A stretch of DNA of 64,000 bases from Candidatus Sulfopaludibacter sp. SbA3 (GCA_945888325.1 CAMDAC010000002.1:186001-250000), one strand, 5' to 3'. Positions 21,746 to 31,359 are shown, counted from the stretch's first letter. Translations and numbers: made by a program. Notes: a model not told the origin generated them from the letters alone.

Positions 21746-21753
21746 GTCGAAAT

Positions 21754-22017
21754 CTATCCAGCAATCAAGGGAATGACCCAGTTATTGAACAGGTCGAGCG
21801 CGACCTTGGTCATGTAACCGAGCGAGAGAAAGAAGACTATGACGACCGCAAGGATCTTCGGGATGAAGGTCAGGGTCATTTCCTGGATCGAGGTCAGCGC
21901 CTGCAGAAGGCCGATCGCAAAACCGACGACCAGCGTGGTCGCGAGGATCGGCAGACCCATCATCACCGCGCCCCACAGGCTGGCGCGCAGCACTTCAAAG
22001 ATTTCGCTTTCGCTCAT
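21754..22017 (-). CDS. fliQ: flagellar export protein FliQ
   Basis: 87 aa two-TM: LPILATTLVVGFAIGLLQALTSIQEMTLTFIPKI. Confidence 0.95.
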   Translation of the reverse strand: MSESEIFEVLRASLWGAVMMGLPILATTLVVGFAIGLLQALTSIQEMTLTFIPKILAVVIVFFLSLGYMTKVALDLFNNWVIPLIAG

Positions 22018-22032
22018 GACTGGATACCTGCC

Positions 22033-22332
22033 TCAGACCGGCATCCGCAGCAGTTCCTGATAGGCTTCCACCACCTTGTCGCGGATCGTGACAACCGCAT
22101 CGAGCATCAGCTCGGCATTGCTCAGCGCCTGCACCATGGCATGCGGGTCAGCGCCAGTTACAGCGGTCTGCATGGCGGTCTGCTCGGCCTGCTGCAAGGC
22201 GGCGCGGAAATCGCCGATGCCCTCGGCAATCTGGCTTCCGGCCGCGTCCGTCTTGGCGACCGCGCCGCCGGTATCGATCGCACGGGTTGCGGCGTTGAAG
22301 GCACTGTATGGATTGAACCCCAGATTAGACAT
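22033..22332 (-). CDS. fliE: flagellar hook-basal body complex protein FliE
   Basis: DPHAMVQALSNAELMLDAVVTIRDKVVEAYQELLRMPV. Confidence 0.95.
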   Translation of the reverse strand: MSNLGFNPYSAFNAATRAIDTGGAVAKTDAAGSQIAEGIGDFRAALQQAEQTAMQTAVTGADPHAMVQALSNAELMLDAVVTIRDKVVEAYQELLRMPV

Positions 22333-22342
22333 TCAGGTCTCC

Positions 22343-22726
22343 CTAGCGGCGCAGGACATCCAGCAAGGACCGGTACATAGTCCGGGCTTGCTGGAACGAA
22401 TTGAGGTTGGCTTCGTAGGACCGGTTGGCTTCGCGCATGTCGGCCAGCTCGGTCACGAGTGAAACATTGGACTGGGTGACGTAGCCATCGGGGTCGGCCA
22501 TCGGATGATCCGGATCGAAATTGCGCACGCCTTCGGTCCGGTCGAGCTGGACGCGCGTCTCGAGGAACGCGTCGGCATTCGGCGGTTGTGGCGCAACCAT
22601 CAGAAGCTTGCGCTGATAGCCAGGCGTATCGACGTTTGAGATATTCTCCGAAGAGAGGCCCATCCGTTTTGTCTGCAGCTCCATGCCCTGGATGGCCTGC
22701 ATCATGGTTGCCTTGAGCGGGTTCAT
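22343..22726 (-). CDS. flgC: flagellar basal-body rod protein FlgC
   Basis: SENISNVDTPGYQRKLL, YVTQSNVSLVTELADMREANRSYEANLNSF. Confidence 0.95.
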   Translation of the reverse strand: MNPLKATMMQAIQGMELQTKRMGLSSENISNVDTPGYQRKLLMVAPQPPNADAFLETRVQLDRTEGVRNFDPDHPMADPDGYVTQSNVSLVTELADMREANRSYEANLNSFQQARTMYRSLLDVLRR

Positions 22727-22737
22727 TTAATGCTCCC

Positions 22738-23097
22738 TTAGCCGCGGCGGCCGATTGCGGTGCGCAACAGGTCCATTGATTTGGTGTAGACGGAGAGCGC
22801 CAGGCTGTGCTGGCCCATGGCTTCTGCGGAATTGAAGATTTCCTGCTCGAGGCTGACCGAGTTGCCGTTGGGCGACATCGGGCCGTGTGACTCTGTTACC
22901 CGGAACGATGCCGTCATCGGATCGGCAGCCGCAGAATTCGACACCCGCGCCAGGAATGCATCGAACGATTCGATCTCTTTCGCCTTGTACCCGGGTTCGT
23001 TGGCCCGGGCGATGTTGGTCGCACTCACGCTTTGCGCTTCGGCCGCGTAGCGGGCCATCGCGCCGTAAACCTGAAACAGCTGCACGTCCGAAATCAT
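22738..23097 (-). CDS. flgB: flagellar basal-body rod protein FlgB
   Basis: ARYAAEAQSVSATNIARANEPGYKAKEI; precedes flgC. Confidence 0.92.
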   Translation of the reverse strand: MISDVQLFQVYGAMARYAAEAQSVSATNIARANEPGYKAKEIESFDAFLARVSNSAAADPMTASFRVTESHGPMSPNGNSVSLEQEIFNSAEAMGQHSLALSVYTKSMDLLRTAIGRRG

Positions 23098-23180
23098 GAG
23101 AAAGGCACCGTGGTTAACCTTTTGAGAAAATGTTCCGATTAATTAAAGAATAGGTTAACAACCGAAGGGGTTTTGTTTAC

Positions 23181-24533
23181 TTGCACACGCTCGCCACCTC
23201 CCTCCCCAGCCAGCTCTATCGCCTCTGGGGCACCGTGACTGATGTCGCTCCCGGCATGCTGAAGCTCGCAGGAGTCAGCGAACTGGCGGGTGTCGGCAAC
23301 GAAATCCAGATCCGGAAGCCCGACCAGACCATCCATGGCGAGATCCTCAGCGTGTCGGGCGAAAGTGTTACCGCGCTGCTCTTTTCACCTTGCGACACGA
23401 TCCGCATCGGTGACCGGGTCGAAATCGAGCAGGAAGCCCGTATCGAGCCCGGGGATCATTGGCTCGGCCATATCATCAACTATCGCGGCGAAGTGTCCGG
23501 TGGCGACCCGGCTGCCGCGCCCGTGCGGGCGAGCATCCGGCCGCTGAATGCTCCTGCCCTCCCCCCGCACGCGCGCCGGAGCCTGGGACCCCGGCTGGCC
23601 ACAGGATGGGCGGTGACGGACACGCTGCTGCCGATATGCCGCGGCCAGAGGCTCGGCCTGTTTGCCGGCTCCGGCATCGGGAAATCGACCTTTCTCGGGT
23701 CGCTCGCCACCGGGCTGGAAGCGGACCGCGTGGTCATCGCCCTGATCGGCGAGCGGGGCCGCGAGGTCAATGACTTCATCCAGCACACACTGACGCCCGA
23801 AATGCGCAAGCGGACCGTTGTCGTCGCAGCGACAGCGAGCGAGTCACCAGGCGCCAAGAAGCGCGCCGCCAACTGCGCCATCGCCACGGCTGAACATTTC
23901 CGCGACCAGGGGCACAATGTGCTGTTCCTGTTCGACTCGATCACCCGTCTTGCGGAAGCACACCGCGAAACGGCCCTGCTGGCCGGAGAAGTGCCCGCGC
24001 TGAACGCTTTCCCACCTTCGACGGTGCGCGTGATTGCCGAACTTGCAGAACGCGCCGGCCCCGGAACTGAGGGAGAGGGCGACATCACGGCCGTCTTCTC
24101 AGTGCTCGTCGCCGGATCCGACCTAGAAGAGCCCGTCGCAGACATGATCCGGGGGATGCTGGACGGACATATCATTCTCGCCCGGCCAATCGCCGAACGG
24201 GGCCGTTTCCCGGCGATCGATGTGCTGCGAAGTGTGTCGCGCTGTTTGCCGAAGGCCGCAACGGCTGAAGAAAATGACCTTCTGCGGGAGTATCGGCGGA
24301 TGATCGCGCTTTACGAAGAGGTTGCCCCGATGCTGCGTGCCAACCTCTACGAGTTCGGCCGGGACATGAACTCTGACCGCGCGATTTCGCTGTTTCCGGC
24401 GCTCGACAATTTTGTGGCAACCCGCAAGGCCGAAGGCATCGAAAGCTCGTTCAAGGAGCTGCGGGGTATTCTGGAAACAAAGCCTGCATCAAACCCGGCG
24501 CCGCCAATAGCCGTGACAATGGTCAAGCGCTGA
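23181..24533 (+). CDS. fliI: flagellum-specific ATPase FliI
   Basis: Walker A GLFAGSGIGKSTFLG, GERGREVNDFI, DSITRLAEAHRETALLAGEVPALNAFPPS. Confidence 0.96.
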   Translation: MHTLATSLPSQLYRLWGTVTDVAPGMLKLAGVSELAGVGNEIQIRKPDQTIHGEILSVSGESVTALLFSPCDTIRIGDRVEIEQEARIEPGDHWLGHIINYRGEVSGGDPAAAPVRASIRPLNAPALPPHARRSLGPRLATGWAVTDTLLPICRGQRLGLFAGSGIGKSTFLGSLATGLEADRVVIALIGERGREVNDFIQHTLTPEMRKRTVVVAATASESPGAKKRAANCAIATAEHFRDQGHNVLFLFDSITRLAEAHRETALLAGEVPALNAFPPSTVRVIAELAERAGPGTEGEGDITAVFSVLVAGSDLEEPVADMIRGMLDGHIILARPIAERGRFPAIDVLRSVSRCLPKAATAEENDLLREYRRMIALYEEVAPMLRANLYEFGRDMNSDRAISLFPALDNFVATRKAEGIESSFKELRGILETKPASNPAPPIAVTMVKR

Positions 24534-25361
24534 TCAGAGTCCGCTGAGAAGCAGGTTGATCCCTCCCTGGCCGCCGATGCTGCCGTTCAACAGCGTCAGC
24601 GCGTTGGCTGCGGGCGAATAGTTGGCCGCGCCGTTCCTTACAGATTCGAGCGCATGGAAGCGTTTGATGAGCCGGTCCACTTGATCAGGGTCGGCAAGGT
24701 CTTTCACATCGCTTATGCCAAGCTGCTTCTGGATGCCGTTCTTGAGAATCTCAGCCTGCTTCTCGATCGGCAATTTGCGAATGTCCGTAGGCAGATTGAG
24801 GCTCGTTTCCAGAACCGTGCGGACCGGCACATTTCCAAGCAGCCGGTAGAGGATCGCTGTTTCGCTGGAGCCATTGCCCGTCAGCCCCTTGATATCGGCC
24901 TCGTAGTTGAGCGCCAATCGCATCGAGTCATCAACATTGCCGACAGCCGTTTCAAACGTCGATTTGTCGAACTCGGCTGAAATTTTGTCGAGCGCTTCCG
25001 GCGTGATCGTGATCGTGCCGTTCACGGGCTTGAAGGCATTCGCAAACGCCGCGTACTTCGGGTTGTTCAAACGGGCGAGGAATGTGCTCTCCGGATCGCT
25101 GGCTTCCTTCAAAACCTTGTCGATAAAGCCGCGTTTCCACTCCTCACCGCCGAGATCGAACGCCGTCAGCGCCACCCGCATCAGTCGCTTGTCATTCAGG
25201 AACGCTTCTTTGGTGACGGGTTCCGAGAACTTCTCGACCAAGTATGACCGGTCTGCCTTGACCTGCGGCGAGTTGGAAAGACTTTGCAGCTGGCGATCAT
25301 ATGTCGACTGCAGGAATTTCCATCCGCCGTTCCCTGTGAGAGGAATGACCGGCTGATACAT
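24534..25361 (-). CDS. DUF1217 flagellar protein
   Basis: Repeated helical AFDLGGEEWKRGFIDKVL / NPKYAAFANAFKP units in flagellar context, typical of DUF1217. Confidence 0.75.
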   Translation of the reverse strand: MYQPVIPLTGNGGWKFLQSTYDRQLQSLSNSPQVKADRSYLVEKFSEPVTKEAFLNDKRLMRVALTAFDLGGEEWKRGFIDKVLKEASDPESTFLARLNNPKYAAFANAFKPVNGTITITPEALDKISAEFDKSTFETAVGNVDDSMRLALNYEADIKGLTGNGSSETAILYRLLGNVPVRTVLETSLNLPTDIRKLPIEKQAEILKNGIQKQLGISDVKDLADPDQVDRLIKRFHALESVRNGAANYSPAANALTLLNGSIGGQGGINLLLSGL

Positions 25362-25364
25362 CGC

Positions 25365-25793
25365 CTATGCCACCTTGGCCGGCAGGCCGCCAAGCGCGGC
25401 CTGGCGCCCGAGAAGCTGTGCTTCGATAGCCAGGATTTGGCGCAGGTGGCAAAGCGCCGAGTAGTGATTCCCGCGGCTGAGCATGGAGCGAAGGGTCGGG
25501 ATCAGTTCGGAATTGAACGGACGGAAGATGTCGAGCAGCGCAACGCATTCCGCGTCAATCGCCGGCACCGTGTCCACCACATCGAGGTCTCCGGTAATCA
25601 GCAACTGGATGGCGAAATAGATGCGCTTCACGGGGGTGTCTACATCTTCAGGCCGAAGCGCATCCCGGCAACGCAGTACGCGGACGTTTGCATCCGAGAT
25701 CCGGATACGGGCCGGCTTGTCGCCATTTTCGAGCAGGGCGCCATTGACGATGAAGCGTTCACCTGGCGCTATTTTCAGTACAAGTCCGGACAT
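25365..25793 (-). CDS. flbT: flagellin mRNA regulator FlbT
   Basis: LVLKIAPGERFIVNGALLENGDKPARI, AIQLLITGDL; adjacent to flaF and flagellin. Confidence 0.95.
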   Translation of the reverse strand: MSGLVLKIAPGERFIVNGALLENGDKPARIRISDANVRVLRCRDALRPEDVDTPVKRIYFAIQLLITGDLDVVDTVPAIDAECVALLDIFRPFNSELIPTLRSMLSRGNHYSALCHLRQILAIEAQLLGRQAALGGLPAKVA

Positions 25794-26182
25794 CAGACCC
25801 CCTCCTCTTCCACGCTGTATTCCGACTGGCGGACGAGCCCGGCCATGACGGTCTTGTTGACTTCAATGAGATCAGGAATGCGTTCCTCGCCTTCCAGGGC
25901 CTTGAAGCTCGTCTGGCGGACATATTCGGAAAGGAAAAGCAGGCTGCGCTTGAGATCGTCCGGCAATGCGTTGCCGGGCTGCAGCAGGTCTGTCGCAATG
26001 ATTGTCCACAACTGCTGGTTCCGGCTTAGCGCATCGGCCCAGTCTGAGAGGGAGCGTGTTTCGGGGTCTTTGACGCTGTCGAGCGCCTCGGTGATCTGGA
26101 GGAAAAGAGCGTACTCAACTTCCTTGTCGCCGGCAGTGCGTTGCGAAATCTCGCCATACGCCTTGTACGCCAATGCCTGCAA
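25793..26182 (-). CDS. flaF: flagellin synthesis regulator FlaF
   Basis: ALAYKAYGEISQRTAGDKEVEYALFLQITEAL..LWTIIATDLLQPGNALPDDLKRSLLFLSEYVR. Confidence 0.95.
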   Translation of the reverse strand: MQALAYKAYGEISQRTAGDKEVEYALFLQITEALDSVKDPETRSLSDWADALSRNQQLWTIIATDLLQPGNALPDDLKRSLLFLSEYVRQTSFKALEGEERIPDLIEVNKTVMAGLVRQSEYSVEEEGV

Positions 26183-26209
26183 CTCGCCCTCCTGGATCTA
26201 TGTAGGAAA

Positions 26210-26232
26210 CCCGGGGGCATCTTGCCCCCGGG
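26210..26232 (-). terminator. GC-rich hairpin between flagellin and flaF
   Basis: Perfect 10-bp inverted repeat CCCGGGGGCA-TCT-TGCCCCCGGG just 3' of the flagellin stop; followed on the minus strand by TTTCCT. Confidence 0.8.
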
Positions 26233-26245
26233 CCTAGTCGTTAGT

Positions 26246-27493
26246 TTAGCGGAACAGCGACAGAAGCGACTGCGGCTGCTGGTTGGCAATCGACAGAGCC
26301 TGAACGCCGAGCTGCTGCTGAACCTGCAGAGCCTGCAATTTCGCCGAAGCAGCTTCGATGTCAGCGTCGGTGAGACCGCCGATACCCGAGGTGAACGAGT
26401 CGATCAGTGTCGAGACGAACTCGTTCTGAGCGCCAAGGCGCTTCTGCGAAGAACCGAACTCTGCAGCAGCGTCGATCGCCACGCCAAGCAGCGTTTCGAT
26501 CGAGGTGAGAGCTGACGTTGCACCAGCATCGGAAGTAACATCGATGTTATTGAGTGCGCCGAGGCCGCCAGCGCTCGTGCCGGCCGTGCCACCCGTAGCC
26601 GATACAGCGGTGATGCTGACTGCGCCACCCGAGCTGTTGACGATCGAGATCACGTCATCTGCGCGCGACACCGAGTATCCGGTCTCGTTCGTTGCTGCGA
26701 AGAAGGTCGAAATCTGGTTGGAGAGGTTTGCAGCCACTGATTCGACGCTATCGGTCGTGCCGGCAACATACTCAAACGAGCGCGTACCCACGCTGTTTGC
26801 TCCGGCTGTATCGTTCAGCGTGATACGGTAGCTGTTGCCAGCAGCAACCGATGCAATGGTGATGTTCTGGGTGGCAGCGTTGGCGACCGAAGCGGCCGTA
26901 CCAGCAGCGGTGCCGCCGTTGTTGATGATCGTCGTGTTGGTCACTGCCGTAGCGCCAAACGTTGCAGCGGTCGCAGTATTGCTCAGCGACAGGTCCTGAC
27001 GGGCAATCGAGACGTACGAGGCGGACACGGCGCCCGAAGAGTTGCGGTCAAGCGAAGACAGAACGTCCACGTCAGCGGTGGAAGAACCGTCGATGAGGTT
27101 CAGGCCGTTGAACTGTGCAGCACCTACGATCGAGCTGATCGTGCCGCGAAGGGCTTCGACGTCAGTCTGGATCTTGTCGCGGTCGACGTTCCCTTCCTGA
27201 GCCGAAACGATGAGGTTCTTCATTTCCTGAAGGGTCGACACGACTTTTTCAGCGGCCGAGCGGGCAACGCCGACCGTCGAGGAACCGAGGTTCAGCGAGT
27301 CGGAAATCTGCTTGAAGCTCGAGACGTCGGTCGACATGACCGTCGAGATGGCCCAGATGGCGGCGTTGTCTTTCGCGTTGGCAACTTTCTTGCCGGTCGA
27401 AATCTCGCTCTGCACGCCTTCAAGGTTGCGGTTGATGTTGCGCAGGGTTTCAAGGGCGACCATTGCGCTGTTGTTGGTCAGGATACTGGACAT
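26246..27493 (-). CDS. flagellin
   Basis: N-terminal D0/D1 NNSAMVALETLRNINRNLEGVQSEISTGKKVANAKDNAAIWAI and C-terminal LQALQVQQQLGVQALSIANQQPQSLLSLFR. Confidence 0.97.
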   Translation of the reverse strand: MSSILTNNSAMVALETLRNINRNLEGVQSEISTGKKVANAKDNAAIWAISTVMSTDVSSFKQISDSLNLGSSTVGVARSAAEKVVSTLQEMKNLIVSAQEGNVDRDKIQTDVEALRGTISSIVGAAQFNGLNLIDGSSTADVDVLSSLDRNSSGAVSASYVSIARQDLSLSNTATAATFGATAVTNTTIINNGGTAAGTAASVANAATQNITIASVAAGNSYRITLNDTAGANSVGTRSFEYVAGTTDSVESVAANLSNQISTFFAATNETGYSVSRADDVISIVNSSGGAVSITAVSATGGTAGTSAGGLGALNNIDVTSDAGATSALTSIETLLGVAIDAAAEFGSSQKRLGAQNEFVSTLIDSFTSGIGGLTDADIEAASAKLQALQVQQQLGVQALSIANQQPQSLLSLFR

Positions 27494-27641
27494 ACTTTAT
27501 TCCTTTGGGTATTTCGCCATCGTCAGTGCGCGGCGGGTTGCTCGGTATGTGTCATCCTGACAGTGGGGAAATCCCCGAAGCGGTCTTGGCTTCATTATTC
27601 AAAAGGATAGCACCCAAGGCTGAATCTCTGGTTAATCCGGT

Positions 27642-28013
27642 TTAGGCTTTTCTGCTGAAAGAGCCCGTTGCGTTCGAAAAAGAGAGTTGTATGCCGCCGC
27701 GTCCGTAGGATCCAACCTGCGCGCCCGTATGGAGGCTCTCCAGCCGTGTGAGGGCGTGGCGGACACCGTTCCGAACGGCGTCCATATGCGCTGCATTTTC
27801 CTCCGCCGTCTGAATGATCCGCTCGATGCCGCGCCGCGTCTCCGGAGCGACTGTCCTCAATCCACCGGTTTGCAGAAACTCTTCAAAGTTCTGCAGCGCA
27901 ATCATCTTCTCTCCGATCAACTCGGCCACTTCTGCGGCGCGTCCGGATTTGAGCAGCACCTGCTCCCGCTCCAGGATGTCCATCAGTGCCGCGATCACGC
28001 GTTGCTCAGTCAT
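27642..28013 (-). CDS. FlgN-like flagellar chaperone candidate
   Basis: 123 aa helical, ALMDILEREQVLLKSGRAAEVAELIGEKMIALQNFEEFL; FlgN-like pattern, overlaps the rod-binding protein gene. Confidence 0.55.
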   Translation of the reverse strand: MTEQRVIAALMDILEREQVLLKSGRAAEVAELIGEKMIALQNFEEFLQTGGLRTVAPETRRGIERIIQTAEENAAHMDAVRNGVRHALTRLESLHTGAQVGSYGRGGIQLSFSNATGSFSRKA

Positions 28014-28330
28014 TTGGGCGTATCCAGATTTGCGGCAGGGTTTTCGGAGGATGGCAGGTCAACATGCTCTCCCAGCCCCAACGGATGGGTTGCGGCGAGA
28101 TCCTTGGCGATGGACTCAACGACGTATCTGGAAAAGGAAGAAGCGGCTTCTCCGCCCCCTTGTGTCAGCGCTTTCTCGAGCCCGGCATGGCTCAGCATTT
28201 CCGCCCACAACATCTGTTCGAAGCGCTGCCGGATATCCTGTTCCGCCGTTTCGCGCTCTGACATTGGAGCATTCGGCGTGGCTGACTTGATATCGGCGGT
28301 GGCCATGCCCGGCATAACTGAAAGTGCCAT
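28010..28330 (-). CDS. FlgJ-type rod-binding protein (no hydrolase domain)
   Basis: RFEQMLWAEMLSHAGLEKALTQGGGEAASSFSRYVVESIAKDLA, matching the rod-binding domain; only 106 aa. Confidence 0.75.
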   Translation of the reverse strand: MALSVMPGMATADIKSATPNAPMSERETAEQDIRQRFEQMLWAEMLSHAGLEKALTQGGGEAASSFSRYVVESIAKDLAATHPLGLGEHVDLPSSENPAANLDTPK

Positions 28331-28445
28331 GTGAGCGGTCTCCGGTTTGATCCGTCTACGAAGTTACCAAAACAGCGCGTTCGGTTAACGCATATTTTAC
28401 GGGGCATGGTTGTATTAAGGTTAACAGCAGGAAGTTACTTTCCGA

Positions 28446-30149
28446 ATGGCCCTCGCAACTGATCTAATCTTCAGACCCCTTGAGTCTCCCGCTCAGGAAG
28501 CGCCGAACCGTCGTTTGGCCAATCCGGGCAGCGGCGAAGAATTTTCCGAGCTTTTGTCCAAGGCGCGCACCTCGCAAACTAAACCACTCGGCACCGCACC
28601 GCAGGAGCTTGCACTCGCGCAAGCGGCCTCCCCCTCCCTGCCGCTGGGCGCCGGCATGGCGACGCTTCCGGCGTTTTCGCAGGATGGTTTGTTGGGCATT
28701 TCGGCGGCCGGTGAACCTGCGCTTGGTCGGCCGGCAACAGATATCGCTGGAACGATCCTGCCCGGCATCGAGTCAGCTGAACTAGCGGCGGGCTCCAGTT
28801 TGGTAGCGGCAACACAAACAGGTCCCGGCCTGGTTGATCCAAGAAGCACCAAGGCTGGCATCGCGGCAGCGGGACCTGAAGGGCTTCCCGTGGACAGCCT
28901 GCCGGCCATTCAGAGCGGTCCCCAACCCGCCGATCCTAAAGCCTTGCCTGAAGTGGCCCGGAAGATCACGGCCGATGCCGATCGCATTGATCTGCAAACT
29001 CCAGCTAAAATCGTGTTGGCGGCGCCGGCGGGCCGATTGGAAACGGACCAGAATACCGCCTCGTCAATCGAGGCCACGCCGCAAATCGCAGAGCCAGCAA
29101 TCGCGAAACCCGAGAATCCGGAGTCGGTAGACGCCGGTACAGTCCCCGCAACAGACGCTTCCAAACCATTGGTGCTCCCAACGGCGACAGCATCTCGAGC
29201 GGACGCGGGCGCAAGCGCAGGCTTGAATGTTCCTGAGGGAGAAATCGCAGCGTCCGCCCCCGCCTCTCGCGATGGCTCTGCGACCAGAACAGACAAAGGC
29301 GCAGACAGATCGGCCGAAACCGGCACCCACAGCGAGCCTGTGGCGTTGGCGACCGCGCCTACGTCTGCTTTCGGCGTGGTGGCGGCCGCTCTGGACGTCC
29401 AGACAACAGTCAGCCAGCCGGTTGCCAGCGCTGTTCCAGCCGTGGCCGCGTCGAGCCCGGCGATCAACTCCCGAAGCATCGCAAAGCCAGACAGCGGCCA
29501 AGTCAGCGATACCCCCCCTTCCGGGCCGCCCCTACCGGCCTCAGACGCCTTGGTCTTCGCGGATGTGCTTGGCACAGGTGAACAGCTTGCGGCCTCCGAG
29601 GCGCCCGGTCCTTCCACACAGGGTGCTCCGGCCCTGGCAGCGGTCGCTTCGGCTCCTGCCGCGATCCAGTCCTCCAGCACCTCGGTGGTGGTGCCTCCGG
29701 CCATGGCGCCCGCCAACGCCGTCCTTGTTGCCTCCCCTGCCGACATCACCAGCATCGTCTCGACCGCTGCGGACAATGGAGACGCGGACCGGATCGTGAT
29801 CCAGCTGGATCCTCCCGAACTCGGCCGTGTCTCGATCGACTTCAAGTTCGATGCAAACGGCCTGCAGCATGTAACCGTCACCGGCGAGTCGCCTGAAGCG
29901 ATGCGCCAGTTGCGCCTCATGCATTTCGAATTGACCCAGGCACTGGAGCGTCACGGCATCACCAGCCAGAACATGAGCTTCCAGCAGCAGCAACAGAACG
30001 CCCAGCATTCGCCCACGCCCAACCCTTTCGCACGGCAGGGCCTCCTGAACGAAGCGGGCGCTGCCGCAGCGCTTGAGCCGGTGATCGCAAACAACAACCA
30101 GACATCGCCCCGCATGCCGCCGGGCGGGCGTCTCGACATGAAACTCTAG
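28446..30149 (+). CDS. fliK: flagellar hook-length control protein FliK
   Basis: Low-complexity Ala/Pro/Ser N-terminus and C-terminal RIVIQLDPPELGRVSIDFKFDANGLQHVTVTGESPEAMRQLR (Flg_hook domain). Confidence 0.9.
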   Translation: MALATDLIFRPLESPAQEAPNRRLANPGSGEEFSELLSKARTSQTKPLGTAPQELALAQAASPSLPLGAGMATLPAFSQDGLLGISAAGEPALGRPATDIAGTILPGIESAELAAGSSLVAATQTGPGLVDPRSTKAGIAAAGPEGLPVDSLPAIQSGPQPADPKALPEVARKITADADRIDLQTPAKIVLAAPAGRLETDQNTASSIEATPQIAEPAIAKPENPESVDAGTVPATDASKPLVLPTATASRADAGASAGLNVPEGEIAASAPASRDGSATRTDKGADRSAETGTHSEPVALATAPTSAFGVVAAALDVQTTVSQPVASAVPAVAASSPAINSRSIAKPDSGQVSDTPPSGPPLPASDALVFADVLGTGEQLAASEAPGPSTQGAPALAAVASAPAAIQSSSTSVVVPPAMAPANAVLVASPADITSIVSTAADNGDADRIVIQLDPPELGRVSIDFKFDANGLQHVTVTGESPEAMRQLRLMHFELTQALERHGITSQNMSFQQQQQNAQHSPTPNPFARQGLLNEAGAAAALEPVIANNNQTSPRMPPGGRLDMKL

Positions 30150-30160
30150 GAGCCCAGCCA

Positions 30161-30730
30161 ATGACCACTGTATCGAACGTTTCCAATACCGGCACGTCTT
30201 CGGTTGCCACGGCTCCTACCAGCCAGCCGGCGTTTGGTCAGGAGTTCAATAGCTTCATCAAACTGCTGACGGCGCAGGTGCGAAACCAGGACCCGTTGTC
30301 CCCCCTGGATTCGACACAATTCGTCGAACAGCTCGCGACCTTTTCCTCTCTCGAGCAGCAAGTGAACACCAACACAAACCTCAAATCGATTTCCACAATG
30401 ATCAGCGATCTGGCGCGGACGATGACTGCGCAATCGCCCAGTCAGGCCCTGTCCCTGCAATCGTCCTGGCTGCCCTTCTCCGGAGACTCCGTTCAGTTCA
30501 GTGGCGAGATACCGGCCGGCACATCGCGGGGAGTCCTCACGATCAAGAACGAGAGTGGGCAGGCCGTCTGGACTGAGACGCTGGGCATCGGCGCCGGCGT
30601 CTACTCGTGGGATGGCCGCACGACGTCAGGCAGCCAGGCTCCGACCGGCGACCTGTATGAGTACAGCATCGATACCTACAATGCCGCCGGTGAGTACACG
30701 GGCAGCGTTGCACCCCGGCCGATCTTGTAG
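30161..30730 (+). CDS. flgD: flagellar hook assembly protein FlgD
   Basis: FGQEFNSFIKLLTAQVRNQDPLSPLDSTQFVEQLATFSSLEQQVNTN. Confidence 0.96.
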   Translation: MTTVSNVSNTGTSSVATAPTSQPAFGQEFNSFIKLLTAQVRNQDPLSPLDSTQFVEQLATFSSLEQQVNTNTNLKSISTMISDLARTMTAQSPSQALSLQSSWLPFSGDSVQFSGEIPAGTSRGVLTIKNESGQAVWTETLGIGAGVYSWDGRTTSGSQAPTGDLYEYSIDTYNAAGEYTGSVAPRPIL

Positions 30731-30765
30731 ATTGATCGCCGGGCCTGCCTCGATCTGGCTGCCCG

Positions 30766-31350
30766 TCAGATATCCTGTTTCGCCATGTCGACGATCAGGA
30801 CATTGTTGATTCCCGAGCCCACAACAGACTTCAGGTTGTCCATGACCGTGCTGCGGATCAGCTCGTAGTTCTCGACGCTCGTGATGGATTCGAACGTGGT
30901 GCCATCGTTACTGAGCGTGATCAGGGAGGTCATGATGTTGTCGCGCAGCTTGGGCTCCATGCTCTGAAGGTTCGAGGCAATGGACCCATCGGCTTCAAGG
31001 TTCAGGTTCAGGATGATCAGGCTGTGGACACGGCCTTCGCGGATGATCGGCACGACGAATTCCCGCGTGAACTTGAAATAGTAGACTTCGGACTCGGCAC
31101 TTTCGGCGCCGTGACCATCAGAGCCGTGAGAGTCCTTCTTCTTCTCCTTCTCCGGCTTTTTGCCGTGATCGTCCTTCTTCTTCTCGGCGTGACCATCATC
31201 CTTCTTCTCGCCATGAGAATCCTTCGCTGGCTTTTCAGCCTTTGCCGCAGGATCGGAAGGCCCGGACGACATCGACCGGAGGAAATCGCCCCCTACCCCG
31301 CCCGCCACAATGCAGACGATGACGATGATGGCTGCGATGATGTTCTTCAT
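30766..31350 (-). CDS. FliL-like flagellar basal body-associated protein with His/Lys-rich linker
   Basis: N-terminal TM, linker KDSHGEKKDDGHAEKKKDDHGKK..., C-terminal domain YYFKFTREFVVPIIREGRVHSLIILNLNLE..PKLRDNIMTSLITL. Confidence 0.7.
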   Translation of the reverse strand: MKNIIAAIIVIVCIVAGGVGGDFLRSMSSGPSDPAAKAEKPAKDSHGEKKDDGHAEKKKDDHGKKPEKEKKKDSHGSDGHGAESAESEVYYFKFTREFVVPIIREGRVHSLIILNLNLEADGSIASNLQSMEPKLRDNIMTSLITLSNDGTTFESITSVENYELIRSTVMDNLKSVVGSGINNVLIVDMAKQDI

Positions 31351-31359
31351 GGGGTGATC

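Noticed and set aside
28910-29920. 336-aa minus-strand ORF opposite fliK
   Set aside because: Mirrors the Ala/Ser/Pro low-complexity part of fliK; no independent coding evidence.
31087-31239. Tandem DNA repeat or CRISPR-like array in the CTTCTT-rich stretch
   Set aside because: It is Lys/Asp/His codon bias inside an ORF with no fixed repeat-spacer structure.
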